DNA of 49,237 nt, taken from positions 1 through 49,237 of the forward strand of contig NZ_LMUK01000016.1 of the NCBI RefSeq assembly GCF_009766005.1, read 5' to 3'. Below are positions 12,724 to 22,808 of this stretch, one piece after another. The DNA is from Bradyrhizobium sp. S69 (GTDB lineage: Bacteria; Pseudomonadota; Alphaproteobacteria; Rhizobiales; Xanthobacteraceae). Positions within the stretch are counted from its first letter, which is position 1. Every line of letters begins with the position of its first letter. The notes below the pieces were generated by a model, which was not told the origin of the DNA, did not search any database, and was given only the letters and a program-made list of their open reading frames with translations. A program made the position numbers and the translations under genes.

Positions 12724-13344
12724 ATGGAATTAAAAGTCACCACCCTTGAAGGCAAGGAAGCCGGTTCGGTCCAGCTGTCGGACGAGATCTTCGGTCTTGA
12801 GCCGCGCAAGGACATCCTCCAGCGTTGCGTGCAGTGGCAGCTCAACAAGCGGCAGGCCGGCACCCACAAGGCAAAGGGGCGCGCCGAGATCTGGCGCACC
12901 GGCAAGAAGATGTACAAGCAGAAGGGCACCGGCGGTGCTCGTCACGGTTCGGCCCGCGTGCCGCAGTTCCGCGGCGGTGGCCGTGCGTTCGGTCCGGTGG
13001 TTCGTTCGCATGAGACCGGTTTGCCGAAGAAGGTTCGCGTTCTCGCGCTCAAGCATGCGTTGTCGGCCAAGGCCAAGGACGGCGGCCTGATTGTGATCGA
13101 CAATGCGCAGCTCGAGGCTGCCAAGACCAAGGCGCTGATCGGGCACTTCTCGGGTCTCGGCCTGACCAATGCGCTGATCATCGACGGCGCCGAGCTGCAT
13201 AACGGTTTCGCGATCGCGGCCCGCAACATTCCGAACATCGACGTGCTGCCGATCCAGGGCATCAACGTCTATGACATTCTGCGCCGCCACAAGCTGGTGC
13301 TGACCAAGGCCGCAGTCGATGCGTTGGAGGCGCGCTTCAAATGA
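12724..13344 (+). CDS. rplD: 50S ribosomal protein L4
   Basis: 206 residues, an early-assembly protein whose extended loop lines the peptide exit tunnel. The start at 12724 ([14 protein letters not shown]) sits directly after the rplC stop; an earlier frame extension would lie inside rplC. The loop segment [16 protein letters not shown] is intact. The stop overlaps the rplW start by four bases (ATGA). In E. coli L4 is the autoregulator of the S10 operon; that role is not testable here. Confidence 0.98.
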   Translation: MELKVTTLEGKEAGSVQLSDEIFGLEPRKDILQRCVQWQLNKRQAGTHKAKGRAEIWRTGKKMYKQKGTGGARHGSARVPQFRGGGRAFGPVVRSHETGLPKKVRVLALKHALSAKAKDGGLIVIDNAQLEAAKTKALIGHFSGLGLTNALIIDGAELHNGFAIAARNIPNIDVLPIQGINVYDILRRHKLVLTKAAVDALEARFK

Positions 13345-13640
13345 AGAATATTGATCCGCGCCATTACGACATCATCGTCGCCCCGGTCGTGACTGAAAAG
13401 GCGACGTTTGCTTCCGAGCACAACAAGGTTGTGTTCAAGGTCGCGAGCAAGGCGACCAAGCCGCAAATCAAGGAAGCCGTCGAAAAGCTGTTCGACGTCA
13501 AGGTGAAGAGCGTCAATACGCTGGTGCGCAAGGGCAAGACCAAGGTGTTCCGCGGTCAGTTCGGTTCCCAGTCGGATGTGAAACGCGCGATCGTGACCCT
13601 CGAAGAGGGCCACCGCATCGACGTTACCACCGGACTATAA
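13341..13640 (+). CDS. rplW: 50S ribosomal protein L23
   Basis: 99 residues, located at the rim of the exit tunnel, where it docks trigger factor and the signal recognition particle. The N-terminus ([20 protein letters not shown]) and the motif [16 protein letters not shown] are typical. The start overlaps the end of rplD by four bases, implying coupled translation, and rplB follows after 12 bp. Confidence 0.97.
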   Translation: MKNIDPRHYDIIVAPVVTEKATFASEHNKVVFKVASKATKPQIKEAVEKLFDVKVKSVNTLVRKGKTKVFRGQFGSQSDVKRAIVTLEEGHRIDVTTGL

Positions 13641-13652
13641 GGCGATACGACG

Positions 13653-14486
13653 ATGGCATTGAAAACATTCAACCCCACGACACCGGGCCAGCGCCAGCTG
13701 GTGATGGTCGATCGTTCGGCGCTGTACAAGGGCAAGCCCATCAAGGCTTTGACCGAGGGCAAGCGCGGGCAGGGCGGTCGTAACAACACCGGCCGCATCA
13801 CCGTGCGGTTCCGCGGCGGTGGCCACAAGAAGGCCTACCGCATCGTCGACTTCAAGCGCGAGAGGACCGACTCGCCCGCCGTTGTCGAACGGCTGGAATA
13901 CGATCCGAACCGCACCGCGTTCATCGCGCTGATCAAGTATCAGGACGGTGAGCAGGCCTATATCCTGGCGCCGCAGCGTTTGGCCGTCGGCGATACCGTG
14001 GTCGCCGGCAACTATGTCGACGTCAAGCCGGGCAATGTCATGCCGCTCGGCAACATGCCGATCGGCACCATCGTCCACAATGTCGAGATGAAGATCGGCA
14101 AGGGCGGCCAGCTCGCACGTTCGGCCGGCACCTACGCGCAGATCGTCGGTCGCGACCAGGATTACGTCATCGTTCGCCTGAACTCGGGCGAGCAGCGCCT
14201 GGTGCACGGCCGTTGCCGCGGCACCATCGGTGCGGTGTCGAACCCGGACCACATGAATATCTCGATCGGCAAGGCCGGTCGTACCCGCTGGCTCGGCTGG
14301 CGTCCGCATAACCGCGGCGTCGTCATGAACCCGATCGACCATCCGCACGGCGGCGGCGAAGGCCGCACCTCGGGCGGCCGCCACCCGGTGACCCCGTGGG
14401 GCAAGCCGACCAAGGGCAAGAAGACCCGTTCGAACAAATCGACCAACAAATTCATTCTCATCAGCCGCCACAAGCGGAAGAAGTAA
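13653..14486 (+). CDS. rplB: 50S ribosomal protein L2
   Basis: 277 residues, full length. L2 is essential for subunit association and sits near the peptidyl transferase centre. [17 protein letters not shown] starts the protein, and the C-terminal [20 protein letters not shown] block, including the functionally important His, is intact. The basic tail [20 protein letters not shown] ends the protein. It lies 12 bp from both rplW and rpsS. Confidence 0.98.
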   Translation: MALKTFNPTTPGQRQLVMVDRSALYKGKPIKALTEGKRGQGGRNNTGRITVRFRGGGHKKAYRIVDFKRERTDSPAVVERLEYDPNRTAFIALIKYQDGEQAYILAPQRLAVGDTVVAGNYVDVKPGNVMPLGNMPIGTIVHNVEMKIGKGGQLARSAGTYAQIVGRDQDYVIVRLNSGEQRLVHGRCRGTIGAVSNPDHMNISIGKAGRTRWLGWRPHNRGVVMNPIDHPHGGGEGRTSGGRHPVTPWGKPTKGKKTRSNKSTNKFILISRHKRKK

Positions 14487-14498
14487 GGAACGCCGGAC

Positions 14499-14777
14499 AT
14501 GGTTCGTTCAGTCTGGAAAGGCCCGTTCGTTGAAGGCTCTCTGCTCAAGAAGGCAGATACCGCCCGCGCGTCCGGCCGTCATGACGTGATCAAGATCTGG
14601 AGCCGCCGCTCGACCATCCTGCCGCAGTTCGTCGGTTTGGTTTTCGGCGTCTACAACGGCCAGAAGCATGTGCCGGTATCGGTCAACGAAGAAATGGTGG
14701 GTCACAAGTTTGGCGAGTTCTCGCCGACCCGTACCTTCCACGGCCATTCTGGCGATAAGAAAGCCAAGAAGGCTTAA
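14499..14777 (+). CDS. rpsS: 30S ribosomal protein S19
   Basis: 92 residues, in the head of the small subunit, contacting S13 and the A-site region of 16S r[22 protein letters not shown] and [13 protein letters not shown] are conserved family signatures. The C-terminal [20 protein letters not shown] is intact. The gene follows rplB by 12 bp and precedes rplV by 24 bp, the standard S10 order. Confidence 0.98.
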   Translation: MVRSVWKGPFVEGSLLKKADTARASGRHDVIKIWSRRSTILPQFVGLVFGVYNGQKHVPVSVNEEMVGHKFGEFSPTRTFHGHSGDKKAKKA

Positions 14778-14801
14778 AGGATTAGGCTTGAGGATTAAGC
14801 G

Positions 14802-15188
14802 ATGAGCAAACCTAAGCGCGAACGGACCCTCCCGGATAACGAGGCCAAGGCGATCGCCCGGATGCTTCGGGTGAGCCCGCAGAAGCTCAATCTTGTCGCG
14901 CAATTGATTCGCGGCAGGAAAGCTTCGGCTGCGCTCGCCGACCTGCAGTTTTCGCGCAAGCGGATCGCGGTCGATGTCAAGAAGTGCCTGGAATCGGCAA
15001 TCGCCAATGCGGAAAACAATCATGATCTCGATGTCGATGATCTGATCGTATCCGAGGCGCATGTCGGCAACGGCATCGTGATGAAGCGTTTCGCACCGCG
15101 CGGCCGTGGCCGTTCGGGCCGGGTCTTTAAACCGTTCTCGCAGCTGACGATCGTGGTTCGTCAGGTGCAGGCCGAGGCGAGCGCTTAA
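14802..15188 (+). CDS. rplV: 50S ribosomal protein L22
   Basis: 128 residues. L22 binds all domains of 23S rRNA and its long beta-hairpin lines the exit tunnel at the constriction where macrolides bind. The segment [20 protein letters not shown] and the hairpin region [15 protein letters not shown] are conserved and intact, with no deletion of the kind linked to erythromycin resistance. The gene sits between rpsS and rpsC. Confidence 0.97.
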   Translation: MSKPKRERTLPDNEAKAIARMLRVSPQKLNLVAQLIRGRKASAALADLQFSRKRIAVDVKKCLESAIANAENNHDLDVDDLIVSEAHVGNGIVMKRFAPRGRGRSGRVFKPFSQLTIVVRQVQAEASA

Positions 15189-15208
15189 ACAGAGCGCAGG
15201 AGAATACG

Positions 15209-15907
15209 ATGGGTCAAAAGATCAATCCAATCGGGCTGCGTCTCGGCATCAACCGGACATGGGATTCCCGTTGGTTCGCAGGCAAGAACGAATACGGCAA
15301 GCTGCTGCATGAAGACGTGCAGATCCGCGCGATCCTGCACAAGGAACTCAAGCAGGCGGCCGTCGCTCGTATCGTGATCGAGCGTCCGCACAAGAAGTGC
15401 CGCGTAACGATCCACTCGGCGCGTCCGGGTGTCGTGATCGGCAAGAAGGGCGCCGACATCGACAAGCTGCGCAAGCGGGTTGCCGACATCACCGCCTCCG
15501 ACGTCGTCATCAACATCGTCGAGATCCGCAAGCCGGAACTCGACGCGACCCTGGTCGCCGAATCGATCGCGCAGCAGCTCGAGCGCCGCGTCGCGTTCCG
15601 CCGCGCCATGAAGCGCGCGGTGCAGTCGGCGATGCGTCTTGGCGCCGAGGGCATTCGTATCAACTGTTCGGGCCGCCTTGGCGGCGCGGAAATCGCGCGG
15701 ATGGAATGGTATCGCGAAGGTCGGGTGCCGTTGCACACGCTGCGCGCCGATATCGACTACGGCGTGGCGACCGCTTTCACCACGTTCGGCACCTGCGGCG
15801 TCAAGGTCTGGATCTTCAAGGGCGAGATCCTCGAGCACGATCCGATGGCGCAGGACAAGAAAATGGCCGAGGGCGATAATACCCGTCCGCGCCGCGACGC
15901 CGCTTAA
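15209..15907 (+). CDS. rpsC: 30S ribosomal protein S3
   Basis: 232 residues. S3 forms part of the mRNA entry channel with S4 and S5. [20 protein letters not shown] is the standard N-terminus. The type II KH domain carries the loop GKKG within [15 protein letters not shown], and the C-terminal domain contains the [10 protein letters not shown] motif. The gene is preceded by GCAGGAG, a good ribosome binding site. rplP follows after 33 bp. Confidence 0.98.
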   Translation: MGQKINPIGLRLGINRTWDSRWFAGKNEYGKLLHEDVQIRAILHKELKQAAVARIVIERPHKKCRVTIHSARPGVVIGKKGADIDKLRKRVADITASDVVINIVEIRKPELDATLVAESIAQQLERRVAFRRAMKRAVQSAMRLGAEGIRINCSGRLGGAEIARMEWYREGRVPLHTLRADIDYGVATAFTTFGTCGVKVWIFKGEILEHDPMAQDKKMAEGDNTRPRRDAA

Positions 15908-15940
15908 GAGCGCAATAGAGAAGGTTTGAGGGCGTAAGCC

Positions 15941-16354
15941 ATGATGCAACCAAAGAAGACGAAGTTCCGGAAGGCGCATAAGGGCCGTATCCACGGCGTT
16001 GCGACTTCGGGCGCAACGTTGTCGTTCGGACAGTTCGGCCTGAAGGCGATGGCGCCCGAGCGCATCACCGCCCGTCAGATCGAGGCCGCGCGCCGTGCGC
16101 TGACCCGTCACATGAAGCGCGCGGGCCGGGTCTGGATCCGCATCTTCCCGGACGTGCCGGTTTCGAAGAAGCCCGCCGAAGTCCGCATGGGCTCCGGCAA
16201 GGGTACGCCTGAATTGTGGGTGGCGCGGGTCAAGCCTGGCCGGGTGATTTTCGAGATCGACGGCGTGACCGTGCAGACCGCGAAGGAAGCCCTGACGCTG
16301 GCCGCCGCCAAGCTGCCGATCAAGACGCGCTTCGTCGCGCGCATCGCGGAGTAA
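15941..16354 (+). CDS. rplP: 50S ribosomal protein L16
   Basis: 137 residues. L16 sits near the A site and is needed for correct tRNA positioning. Two adjacent ATG codons open the frame ([16 protein letters not shown]); either may be used, and the second gives the commonest family start. [18 protein letters not shown] is intact. The gap to rpmC is only five bases. Confidence 0.97.
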   Translation: MMQPKKTKFRKAHKGRIHGVATSGATLSFGQFGLKAMAPERITARQIEAARRALTRHMKRAGRVWIRIFPDVPVSKKPAEVRMGSGKGTPELWVARVKPGRVIFEIDGVTVQTAKEALTLAAAKLPIKTRFVARIAE

Positions 16355-16359
16355 CCGAT

Positions 16360-16566
16360 ATGGCCGAGATGAAAACCGCCGATGTCCGTGCAATGAGCTC
16401 CGATCAGATGGATGACGCCGTCCTCAATCTGAAGAAGGAGCGCTTCAATCTGCGTTTCCAGCGCGCCACCGGGCAACTGGAGAACACCTCGCGGCTGCGT
16501 GAAGCCCGCCGCGACATCGCCCGCATCAAGACCATCGCCGCGCAGCAGCGCGCGAAGAAGAAGTAA
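16360..16566 (+). CDS. rpmC: 50S ribosomal protein L29
   Basis: 68 residues, a small helical hairpin at the exit tunnel next to L23, part of the SRP and trigger factor docking site. The start at 16360 ([16 protein letters not shown]) is five bases after rplP; a longer frame would run back through rplP and is rejected. [19 protein letters not shown] is the family signature. Confidence 0.97.
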   Translation: MAEMKTADVRAMSSDQMDDAVLNLKKERFNLRFQRATGQLENTSRLREARRDIARIKTIAAQQRAKKK

Positions 16567-16576
16567 GGGGCTTAAA

Positions 16577-16825
16577 ATGCCAAAACGTACGCTTCAAGGG
16601 CTGGTCGTCAGCGACAAGCAGGCCAAGACGGTTGTGGTGCGCGTCGATCGCCGCTTCACCCATCCGATCTACAAGAAGACGATTCGCCGTTCCAAGAACT
16701 ATCACGCGCACGACGAGAACAACGAGTTCAAGCCGGGCGACACGGTGTGGATCGAGGAAAGCAAGCCGATCTCGAAGTTGAAGCGCTGGACCGTGGTCCG
16801 GGGCGATCAGAAGAAAACGGCCTGA
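16577..16825 (+). CDS. rpsQ: 30S ribosomal protein S17
   Basis: 82 residues, an OB-fold protein of the small-subunit body that binds helix 11 of 16S rRNA. The start at 16577 gives [19 protein letters not shown], with AAGGGGC about 7 bp upstream; the frame extends upstream into rpmC but without support. [19 protein letters not shown] is the conserved core. An 81-bp gap with a weak hairpin precedes rplN. Confidence 0.97.
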   Translation: MPKRTLQGLVVSDKQAKTVVVRVDRRFTHPIYKKTIRRSKNYHAHDENNEFKPGDTVWIEESKPISKLKRWTVVRGDQKKTA

Positions 16826-16906
16826 GACTCGTTCGTTAAACCGAACGACGCTTTCAGGAAATTTTAGGCGCAACTTAGCGCATCAGAAAGAGGACGAGGT
16901 GCATCA

Positions 16907-17275
16907 ATGATTCAGATGCAGACCAACCTCGACGTGGCCGATAATTCAGGCGCACGCCGTGTCATGTGCATCAAGGTGCTTGGGGGTTCCAAGCGCCGCT
17001 ATGCCACGGTGGGCGATGTTATCGTCGTGTCGATCAAGGACGCGATCCCACGCGGCAAGGTCAAGAAGGGCGACGTCATGAAGGCCGTCGTGGTCCGGGT
17101 CCGCAAGGACATCCGCCGCGCCGACGGTTCGGTCATCCGCTTCGACCGCAACGCCGCCGTGCTGATCAACAATCAGTCGGAGCCGGTCGGCACCCGCATC
17201 TTCGGGCCGGTGCCGCGCGAGCTGCGCGCCAAGAACCACATGAAGATCATTTCACTCGCGCCGGAGGTGCTGTGA
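16907..17275 (+). CDS. rplN: 50S ribosomal protein L14
   Basis: 122 residues, exactly the usual length. L14 lies at the subunit interface and forms bridge B8 with the small subunit. [19 protein letters not shown] is the universal start of the family. The stop codon shares one base with the rplX start (TGATG), indicating tight translational coupling. Confidence 0.98.
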   Translation: MIQMQTNLDVADNSGARRVMCIKVLGGSKRRYATVGDVIVVSIKDAIPRGKVKKGDVMKAVVVRVRKDIRRADGSVIRFDRNAAVLINNQSEPVGTRIFGPVPRELRAKNHMKIISLAPEVL

Positions 17276-17589
17276 TGGCTGCCAAGATCCGGAAGGGTGA
17301 CAAGGTCATCGTCCTCAACGGTCGCGACAAGGGTCGCACCGGCGAGGTGTTCGAAGTGCGCCCGACCGAGGGCAAGGCGCTGGTTCGCGGGGTCAACCTC
17401 GTGAAGCGTCACCAGAAGCAGACCCAGGCGCAGGAAGGCGGCATCATCTCGAAAGAGGCGCCGATCGACCTGTCCAACATTGCCTATGTCGGCAAGGACG
17501 GCAAGGCGACCCGCGTGGGCTTCAAGATTCAGGCCGATGGCAAGAAGGTACGTATTGCCAAGAGCTCGGGAGCAGAGATCGATGGCTGA
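17275..17589 (+). CDS. rplX: 50S ribosomal protein L24
   Basis: 104 residues, an assembly initiator that binds the 5' part of 23S rRNA and sits at the exit tunnel. The start at 17275 overlaps the rplN stop by one base; the KOW motif region ([19 protein letters not shown]) follows immediately. The last eight bases overlap the rplE start. A GTG three bases upstream could also serve. Confidence 0.97.
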   Translation: MAAKIRKGDKVIVLNGRDKGRTGEVFEVRPTEGKALVRGVNLVKRHQKQTQAQEGGIISKEAPIDLSNIAYVGKDGKATRVGFKIQADGKKVRIAKSSGAEIDG

Positions 17590-18139
17590 GACCGCTTACA
17601 CCCCGCGCCTGCGCGCGGAATACGACGCGAGCATCCGCGGCAAGCTGACCGAACAGTTCGGCTATGCCAACGTCATGCAGGTGCCGCGCCTCGACAAGGT
17701 CGTGCTCAACATGGGCGTCGGCGAGGCCGTCAACGACCGCAAAAAGGCGGAACTGGCGTCGGCCGATCTGTCGTTGATCGCCGGTCAAAAGTCCATCATC
17801 ACTTACTCGCGCGTTGCGATCGCGACTTTCAAGCTGCGTGAAAACCAGCCGATCGGCTGCAAGGTCACGCTGCGCAAGACCAAGATGTACGAGTTCATCG
17901 ATCGCCTGGTGAACGTCGCGCTGCCGCGGGTACGCGACTTCCGCGGCCTGAACCCGAAGAGCTTCGACGGCCGCGGCAACTATTCGCTCGGCATCAAAGA
18001 GCACATCATTTTCCCCGAAATCGACTTCGACAAGATGGGGGAGACGTGGGGCATGGACATCACGGTTTGCACGACGGCTGCGACCGACGATGAAGCCCGC
18101 GCGTTGTTGACCGCATTCAATTTCCCGTTCCGGCAGTGA
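17582..18139 (+). CDS. rplE: 50S ribosomal protein L5
   Basis: 185 residues. L5 binds 5S rRNA and contacts the P-site tRNA and S13 across the subunit interface. The start at 17582 gives [15 protein letters not shown] and overlaps rplX by eight bases. [16 protein letters not shown] and [18 protein letters not shown] are the family signatures. Frames extending further upstream lie within rplX and are rejected. Confidence 0.98.
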   Translation: MAETAYTPRLRAEYDASIRGKLTEQFGYANVMQVPRLDKVVLNMGVGEAVNDRKKAELASADLSLIAGQKSIITYSRVAIATFKLRENQPIGCKVTLRKTKMYEFIDRLVNVALPRVRDFRGLNPKSFDGRGNYSLGIKEHIIFPEIDFDKMGETWGMDITVCTTAATDDEARALLTAFNFPFRQ

Positions 18140-18182
18140 GACGCTTCTAAGCCTCTCAAACGCGGAAACCCAGGAGCCAAGC

Positions 18183-18488
18183 ATGGCAAAGAAGAGTTCG
18201 ATCGAGAAGAATAACCGGCGCAAGCGGATGACCAAGAACGCAGCACCCGCACGGGCGCGGCTCAAGGCCATCATCGCCGACAAGAAGAAGCCGATGGAAG
18301 AGCGCTTCGCGGCGACGCTGAAGCTCGCCGAGATGCCGCGCAATTCGTCGGCGACCCGGATCCGCAATCGCTGCGAAATCACCGGACGTCCGCGCTCGGT
18401 CTATCGCAAGAACAAACTGTCCCGCATCGCGCTGCGTGAACTCGGCTCCAAGGGCCTGGTTCCCGGGCTCGTGAAGTCGAGCTGGTAA
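18183..18488 (+). CDS. rpsN: 30S ribosomal protein S14, zinc-independent form
   Basis: 101 residues. S14 belongs to the head of the small subunit. This is the long form without the CxxC zinc ribbon (the core reads [19 protein letters not shown] with a single Cys), as is normal for Gram-negative bacteria. AGGAG precedes the ATG by six bases. It sits between rplE and rpsH in the spc operon. Confidence 0.97.
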   Translation: MAKKSSIEKNNRRKRMTKNAAPARARLKAIIADKKKPMEERFAATLKLAEMPRNSSATRIRNRCEITGRPRSVYRKNKLSRIALRELGSKGLVPGLVKSSW

Positions 18489-18500
18489 GGGGGTCGTCAG

Positions 18501-18899
18501 ATGTCAACGCACGATCCGATCAGCGATCTCATCACCCGCATCCGCAATGCCCAGATGCGCGCCAAGCCCAAGGTTTCGACCCCGGGCTCGAAGATGCGCG
18601 CCAATGTGCTCGAAGTGCTGAAGACCGAGGGCTATATCCGCGGTTATGCCAGCGTCGAGCATTCTAGCGGCCGCAGCGAGCTCGAGATCGAGCTGAAATA
18701 TTTCGACGGCGAGCCGGTGATTCGCGAGATCGAGCGGGTATCGAAGCCGGGGCGGCGGGTTTATGCCTCGGTGAAGAACCTGCCGCGCGTGAAAAACGGG
18801 CTCGGCATTTCGGTGTTATCGACGCCGAAGGGAATCATGGCTGACCACGAAGCGCGCGAAGCGAACGTGGGCGGCGAAATTCTCTTCACGGTGTTCTGA
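18501..18899 (+). CDS. rpsH: 30S ribosomal protein S8
   Basis: 132 residues. S8 binds the central domain of 16S rRNA and in E. coli represses the spc operon through a site near rpl[19 protein letters not shown] and the C-terminal [17 protein letters not shown] with GGEILFTVF are diagnostic. The spacing to rpsN (12 bp) and rplF (14 bp) supports one transcript. Confidence 0.98.
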   Translation: MSTHDPISDLITRIRNAQMRAKPKVSTPGSKMRANVLEVLKTEGYIRGYASVEHSSGRSELEIELKYFDGEPVIREIERVSKPGRRVYASVKNLPRVKNGLGISVLSTPKGIMADHEAREANVGGEILFTVF

Positions 18900-18913
18900 G
18901 AAGGAATAGAACG

Positions 18914-19447
18914 ATGTCACGTGTCGGCAAGCGGCCTGTGACGATCCCGTCCGGTGTGACGGCGAGCGTCGAAGGGCAGACCGTAAAAATGAAGGGGCCG
19001 AAGGGCCAGCTTCAGTTCATCGTGCACAACGATGTCGAGGTGAAGTTCGAGGACGGCGCGATCAAGGTCGCGCCGCGGGTCGAGACCAACCGCGCGCAGG
19101 CCATGTACGGCACCGCGCGCGCGCAGGTCGCCAACCTGGTCGAAGGCGTCACCAAGGGCTTTGAGAAGAAGCTCGAGATCACCGGCGTCGGCTATCGCGC
19201 CGCGTTGCAGGGCAAGAGCCTGCAGCTCGCGCTCGGCTACAGCCACGACGTGGTCTATGCGATTCCGGAAGGCATCGCGATCACGGTGCCGAAGCCGACC
19301 GAAATCATTATTGTCGGCAACGATTCGCAGCGCGTCGGCCAGGTCGCCGCCGAGATCCGCAGCTATCGTCCGCCGGAGCCCTACAAGGGCAAGGGCGTGA
19401 AATACGCCAACGAATTCATCTTCCGCAAGGAAGGCAAGAAGAAGTAA
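18914..19447 (+). CDS. rplF: 50S ribosomal protein L6
   Basis: 177 residues, two repeated domains, located at the base of the L7/L12 stalk near the factor-binding site. [19 protein letters not shown] opens the protein. The C-terminal [18 protein letters not shown] block, conserved across bacteria, is intact, and the protein ends in a Lys-rich tail. AAGGAA precedes the start. Confidence 0.98.
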   Translation: MSRVGKRPVTIPSGVTASVEGQTVKMKGPKGQLQFIVHNDVEVKFEDGAIKVAPRVETNRAQAMYGTARAQVANLVEGVTKGFEKKLEITGVGYRAALQGKSLQLALGYSHDVVYAIPEGIAITVPKPTEIIIVGNDSQRVGQVAAEIRSYRPPEPYKGKGVKYANEFIFRKEGKKK

Positions 19448-19458
19448 CGGAGCCGGTC

Positions 19459-19821
19459 ATGTCGAAACTCAAGATTACGAATGCCCGGCGCAAGCAAAGC
19501 GTGAGGCTGTCGTTGCGCCGTACGGCGAACGGCCGGCCGCGTTTGTCGGTGTTCCGTTCGTCGAAGCACATCTATGCACAGGTGATCGACGATCTGAAGG
19601 GCGAAACCCTGGCGTCGGCGTCCTCGCTGGAAAAGACGATGCGCGACGCCGGCAATACCGGCGCCGACATCGACGCGGCGAAGGCGGTCGGCAAGCTGGT
19701 CGCGGAACGCGCGGTCAAGAACGGCGTCACCGAAGTGATATTCGACCGTGGCGGCTATCTCTACCACGGCCGCGTCAAGGCACTGGCGGATGCGGCGCGC
19801 GAAGGCGGGTTGAGCTTCTAA
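19459..19821 (+). CDS. rplR: 50S ribosomal protein L18
   Basis: 120 residues. L18 binds 5S rRNA and helps attach it to the large subunit with L5 and L25. [18 protein letters not shown] and the C-terminal [20 protein letters not shown] are family signatures. It follows rplF by 11 bp; a 56-bp gap precedes rpsE. Confidence 0.98.
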   Translation: MSKLKITNARRKQSVRLSLRRTANGRPRLSVFRSSKHIYAQVIDDLKGETLASASSLEKTMRDAGNTGADIDAAKAVGKLVAERAVKNGVTEVIFDRGGYLYHGRVKALADAAREGGLSF

Positions 19822-19877
19822 GCGGATTAAACGGATTTAGCCTTTCGAGGCGGGACTTTTAAGGATCGGAAAACACC

Positions 19878-20450
19878 ATGGCAGGTGAACGCGAACGCGG
19901 TGGCGGCCACAGGGGCGGCCGGGAAGAACGCGACAGCGAGTTCGTCGACAAGCTCGTCCACATCAACCGTGTGGCGAAGGTCGTCAAGGGCGGCAAGCGC
20001 TTCGGCTTTGCGGCGCTGGTCGTGATCGGCGATCAAAAGGGCCGGGTCGGGTTCGGTCACGGCAAGGCGCGCGAAGTGCCCGAGGCGATCCGCAAGGCGA
20101 CCGAATCGGCGAAGCGCAACCTGACCCGCGTTGCGTTGCGCGAAGGCCGTACGCTGCATCACGATATCGCCGGACGTCACGGCGCCGGCCGCGTTTATCT
20201 GCGCGCCGCTCCGGCCGGTACCGGCATCATCGCCGGCGGCCCGATGCGTGCGGTGTTCGAAACGCTCGGCATCCAGGACGTGGTGGCGAAGTCGATCGGC
20301 TCGTCGAACCCCTACAACATGGTTCGCGCCACGTTCGACGCGCTGAAGCATCAGGATTCGCCGCGTTCGGTCGCGGCACGCCGCAACATCAAGGTGTCCA
20401 CGCTGCAGTCGCGCCGTGTCGGTGGCGACGCCGAGCTGGTTACCGAATAA
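19878..20450 (+). CDS. rpsE: 30S ribosomal protein S5
   Basis: 190 residues. S5 is part of the mRNA entry tunnel and affects decoding accuracy. An N-terminal Arg/Gly-rich stretch ([18 protein letters not shown]) precedes the double-stranded RNA-binding-like domain, which contains [17 protein letters not shown]. The tip loop usually altered in spectinomycin resistance appears intact. It is followed after 36 bp by rpmD. Confidence 0.98.
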   Translation: MAGERERGGGHRGGREERDSEFVDKLVHINRVAKVVKGGKRFGFAALVVIGDQKGRVGFGHGKAREVPEAIRKATESAKRNLTRVALREGRTLHHDIAGRHGAGRVYLRAAPAGTGIIAGGPMRAVFETLGIQDVVAKSIGSSNPYNMVRATFDALKHQDSPRSVAARRNIKVSTLQSRRVGGDAELVTE

Positions 20451-20486
20451 ACAACACGCGCTTCCAGCGCTTTCGGAGTTATGACG

Positions 20487-20678
20487 ATGGCCAAGGCCGC
20501 AAAGACGATCAAGATCGAGCAGACCGGCAGCGCGATCCGCCGCCAGCACGCGCAGCGCGAGACGCTGATCGGCCTCAAGCTCAACAAGATCGGCCGGGTC
20601 TCCGAGTTGCAGGACACCCCTTCGATTCGCGGCATGATCGCCAAGGTTCAACACCTCGTCCGCGTCGTCGGCGAGTAA
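20487..20678 (+). CDS. rpmD: 50S ribosomal protein L30
   Basis: 63 residues, a small large-subunit protein near domain II of 23S rRNA. Two ATG codons lie six bases apart; GGAG at 20475-20478 is eight bases from the second (20487) and only two from the first, so the second is chosen, giving [19 protein letters not shown]. The segment [20 protein letters not shown] is the family core. Confidence 0.96.
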   Translation: MAKAAKTIKIEQTGSAIRRQHAQRETLIGLKLNKIGRVSELQDTPSIRGMIAKVQHLVRVVGE

Positions 20679-20691
20679 TCGAAACAAGGAG

Positions 20692-20740
20692 GCGCATGAT
20701 CCCGAAAAGCGGGGACCGGTTTTCGGTCAAGATCATGCTC
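20692..20740. repeat. REP-like palindrome between rpmD and rplO
   Basis: Nested inverted repeats: outer GCATGATC (20694-20701) with GATCATGC (20731-20738), inner CCGAAAA with TTTTCGG. This resembles a palindromic repeat that I recall as common in alphaproteobacteria. A half copy (GCATGATCCCGAA) lies near 37738. It has no T-tract and lies inside an operon, so read-through is expected. Confidence 0.85.
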
Positions 20741-20760
20741 CTAAGATAAGGAATTTCGCG

Positions 20761-21249
20761 ATGAAGCTCAGCGATATCGCCGACAATGCCGGCTCGCGCA
20801 AAAAGCGTATGCGCGTTGGCCGTGGCATCGGTTCGGGCAAGGGCAAGCAGGCAGGCCGTGGCGGCAAGGGCCAGACCGCGCGCTCTGGCGTGCGCATCAA
20901 GGGCTTCGAAGGCGGCCAGATGCCGCTGCATCGGCGGCTGCCGAAGCGCGGCTTCAACAACATCTTCCGGGTCGAATACGCCGAGATCAACCTCGACCGG
21001 TTGCAGGATGCCATCAACGCCAAGCTGATCGACGTCAAGGAAACCATCAACGCGGAATCGCTGGTGAAAGCCCGCGTTCTCCGGCGTTCGAAGGCCGGCG
21101 TCCGGCTGCTCGGCCGCGGTGAGATCAAGGCCAAGCTCACCATCGAGGTTCACGGCGCGTCGAAAACGGCGATCGCAGCGGTCGAGAAGGCCGGCGGCAC
21201 GGTAAAGATCCTGGCGCCGGTCGAAAAGGACGAAGGCGAGGCGGCGTAA
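20761..21249 (+). CDS. rplO: 50S ribosomal protein L15
   Basis: 162 residues, a late-assembly protein with a long unstructured N-terminal arm reaching towards the peptidyl transferase centre. The arm is Gly/Lys-rich ([19 protein letters not shown]). [18 protein letters not shown] is the family signature. A REP-like element separates it from rpmD and a hairpin separates it from secY. Confidence 0.97.
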   Translation: MKLSDIADNAGSRKKRMRVGRGIGSGKGKQAGRGGKGQTARSGVRIKGFEGGQMPLHRRLPKRGFNNIFRVEYAEINLDRLQDAINAKLIDVKETINAESLVKARVLRRSKAGVRLLGRGEIKAKLTIEVHGASKTAIAAVEKAGGTVKILAPVEKDEGEAA

Positions 21250-21259
21250 CATCTGCGTC

Positions 21260-21282
21260 ATTGCCCGCCGACGGCGGGCAAT
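21260..21282 (+). other. Hairpin in the rplO-secY gap
   Basis: A perfect 10-bp inverted repeat (21260-21269 with 21273-21282) has a 3-nt loop. No T-tract follows, so it is not a classical terminator; it could adjust transcript processing or partially attenuate the operon before secY. Confidence 0.5.
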
Positions 21283-21395
21283 CGGCGAACGAGACGATGG
21301 ACTTATCGAAGCCGCGCACCAAATAATGTCCGGCGTCTGCTGAGTGCCCAGGCTTTGGGCATGTCAGCGAGAAGCGGCGCGGGAGAAAGCCAAAC

Positions 21396-22727
21396 ATGGT
21401 CTCAGCAGCGGAACAACTGGCGGCAAACCTCAATTTCGGCGCTCTGGCCAAGGCCGACGAACTGAAGAAGCGCATCTGGTTCACACTGGGTGCGCTATTG
21501 GTTTATCGGCTCGGCACCTATATCCCGCTGCCCGGCATCGATCCCAACATCTGGGAGCAGGTGTTCAAGACCCAGGCCGGCGGCATTCTCGGCATGTTCA
21601 ATATGTTCGCCGGCGGCGGCATCCACCGCATGGCGATCTTCGCGCTGAACATCATGCCGTATATTTCGGCCTCGATCATCATTCAGCTTCTGACCACGGT
21701 GTCGCCGCAGCTCGAGGCGCTGAAGAAGGAAGGCGAGTCCGGCCGCAAGACGCTGAACCAGTACACCCGCTACCTCACGGTCATTCTCGCCGCGTTCCAG
21801 TCCTACGGCATCGCGGTTGGGCTCGAAGGCGCCGGCAATGTCGTCTCCGATCCCGGCATGTTCTTCCGGCTGTCGACCGCGATCACGCTGACCGGCGGCA
21901 CCATGTTCCTGATGTGGCTCGGCGAGCAGATCACCTCGCGCGGCATTGGCAACGGTATCTCGCTGATCATCCTGTCCGGCATCGTCGCCGAACTGCCCTC
22001 GGCGCTTGCCAACATGCTGGAACTCGGCCGCCAGGGCGCGCTGTCGACCGGCCTGATCCTGGTCGTGATCGTGATGGCGATCGCGGTGATCGCCTTCATC
22101 GTGTTCATGGAGCGGGCCCAGCGCCGGCTCTTGATCCAGTATCCAAAGCGCCAGGTCGGCAACAAGATGTTCGAGGGCCAGTCCTCGCATCTGCCGCTCA
22201 AGCTGAACACCTCGGGCGTGATTCCGCCGATCTTCGCGTCCTCGCTGCTGCTGCTGCCGACCACGGTGGCGAATTTCAATGCCGGCAAGGGCCCGGAATG
22301 GTTCCAGTGGATCACCACGCAGCTCGGTCACGGCCGGCCGCTGTTTTTAATCATGTATCTGGCGCTGATCGTGTTCTTCGCGTTCTTCTACACCGCGATC
22401 GTGTTCAACCCGACCGAGACCGCCGACAACCTCAAGAAGCATGGCGGCTTCATTCCGGGCATCCGGCCGGGCGAGCGCACCGCCGAGTACATCGATTACG
22501 TGCTGTCGCGCATCACGGTGCTGGGCGCGATCTATCTGGCGATCGTCTGCCTGATTCCGGAAATCCTGATTTCCTATGCCTCGGTGCCGTTCTACTTTGG
22601 CGGAACATCGCTGTTGATCGTGGTCAGCGTGACGATGGATACCGTCGCCCAGGTTCAGGGTTATCTGCTCGCCCACCAATACGAGGGGCTGATCAGGAAG
22701 TCGAAATTGCGGGGCCGTCGCCGCTGA
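21396..22727 (+). CDS. secY: Preprotein translocase subunit SecY
   Basis: 443 residues, the channel subunit of the Sec translocon in the inner membrane, working with SecE, SecG and SecA or the ribosome. About ten hydrophobic membrane segments can be followed through the protein. Signatures include FTLGALLVYRLGTYIPLPGI near the start, GGIHRMAIFALNIMPYISAS, and GIRPGERTAEYIDYVLSRIT. GGAG lies upstream of the ATG. Its position at the end of the spc operon is standard; adk follows. Confidence 0.98.
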   Translation: MVSAAEQLAANLNFGALAKADELKKRIWFTLGALLVYRLGTYIPLPGIDPNIWEQVFKTQAGGILGMFNMFAGGGIHRMAIFALNIMPYISASIIIQLLTTVSPQLEALKKEGESGRKTLNQYTRYLTVILAAFQSYGIAVGLEGAGNVVSDPGMFFRLSTAITLTGGTMFLMWLGEQITSRGIGNGISLIILSGIVAELPSALANMLELGRQGALSTGLILVVIVMAIAVIAFIVFMERAQRRLLIQYPKRQVGNKMFEGQSSHLPLKLNTSGVIPPIFASSLLLLPTTVANFNAGKGPEWFQWITTQLGHGRPLFLIMYLALIVFFAFFYTAIVFNPTETADNLKKHGGFIPGIRPGERTAEYIDYVLSRITVLGAIYLAIVCLIPEILISYASVPFYFGGTSLLIVVSVTMDTVAQVQGYLLAHQYEGLIRKSKLRGRRR

Positions 22728-22808
22728 CGTTGCGCGGCGCGCTGGTATAGGATGCCAAAAACAAGGGTGTGCGGTTGAGTCGCCCACCGAGCCGGGGGGC
22801 GAGACGAG

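Noticed and set aside
21345..22750. A frame alternative to secY on the same strand
   Set aside because: It is a +1 shifted reading of secY rich in Arg/Pro/His and lacks membrane segments.
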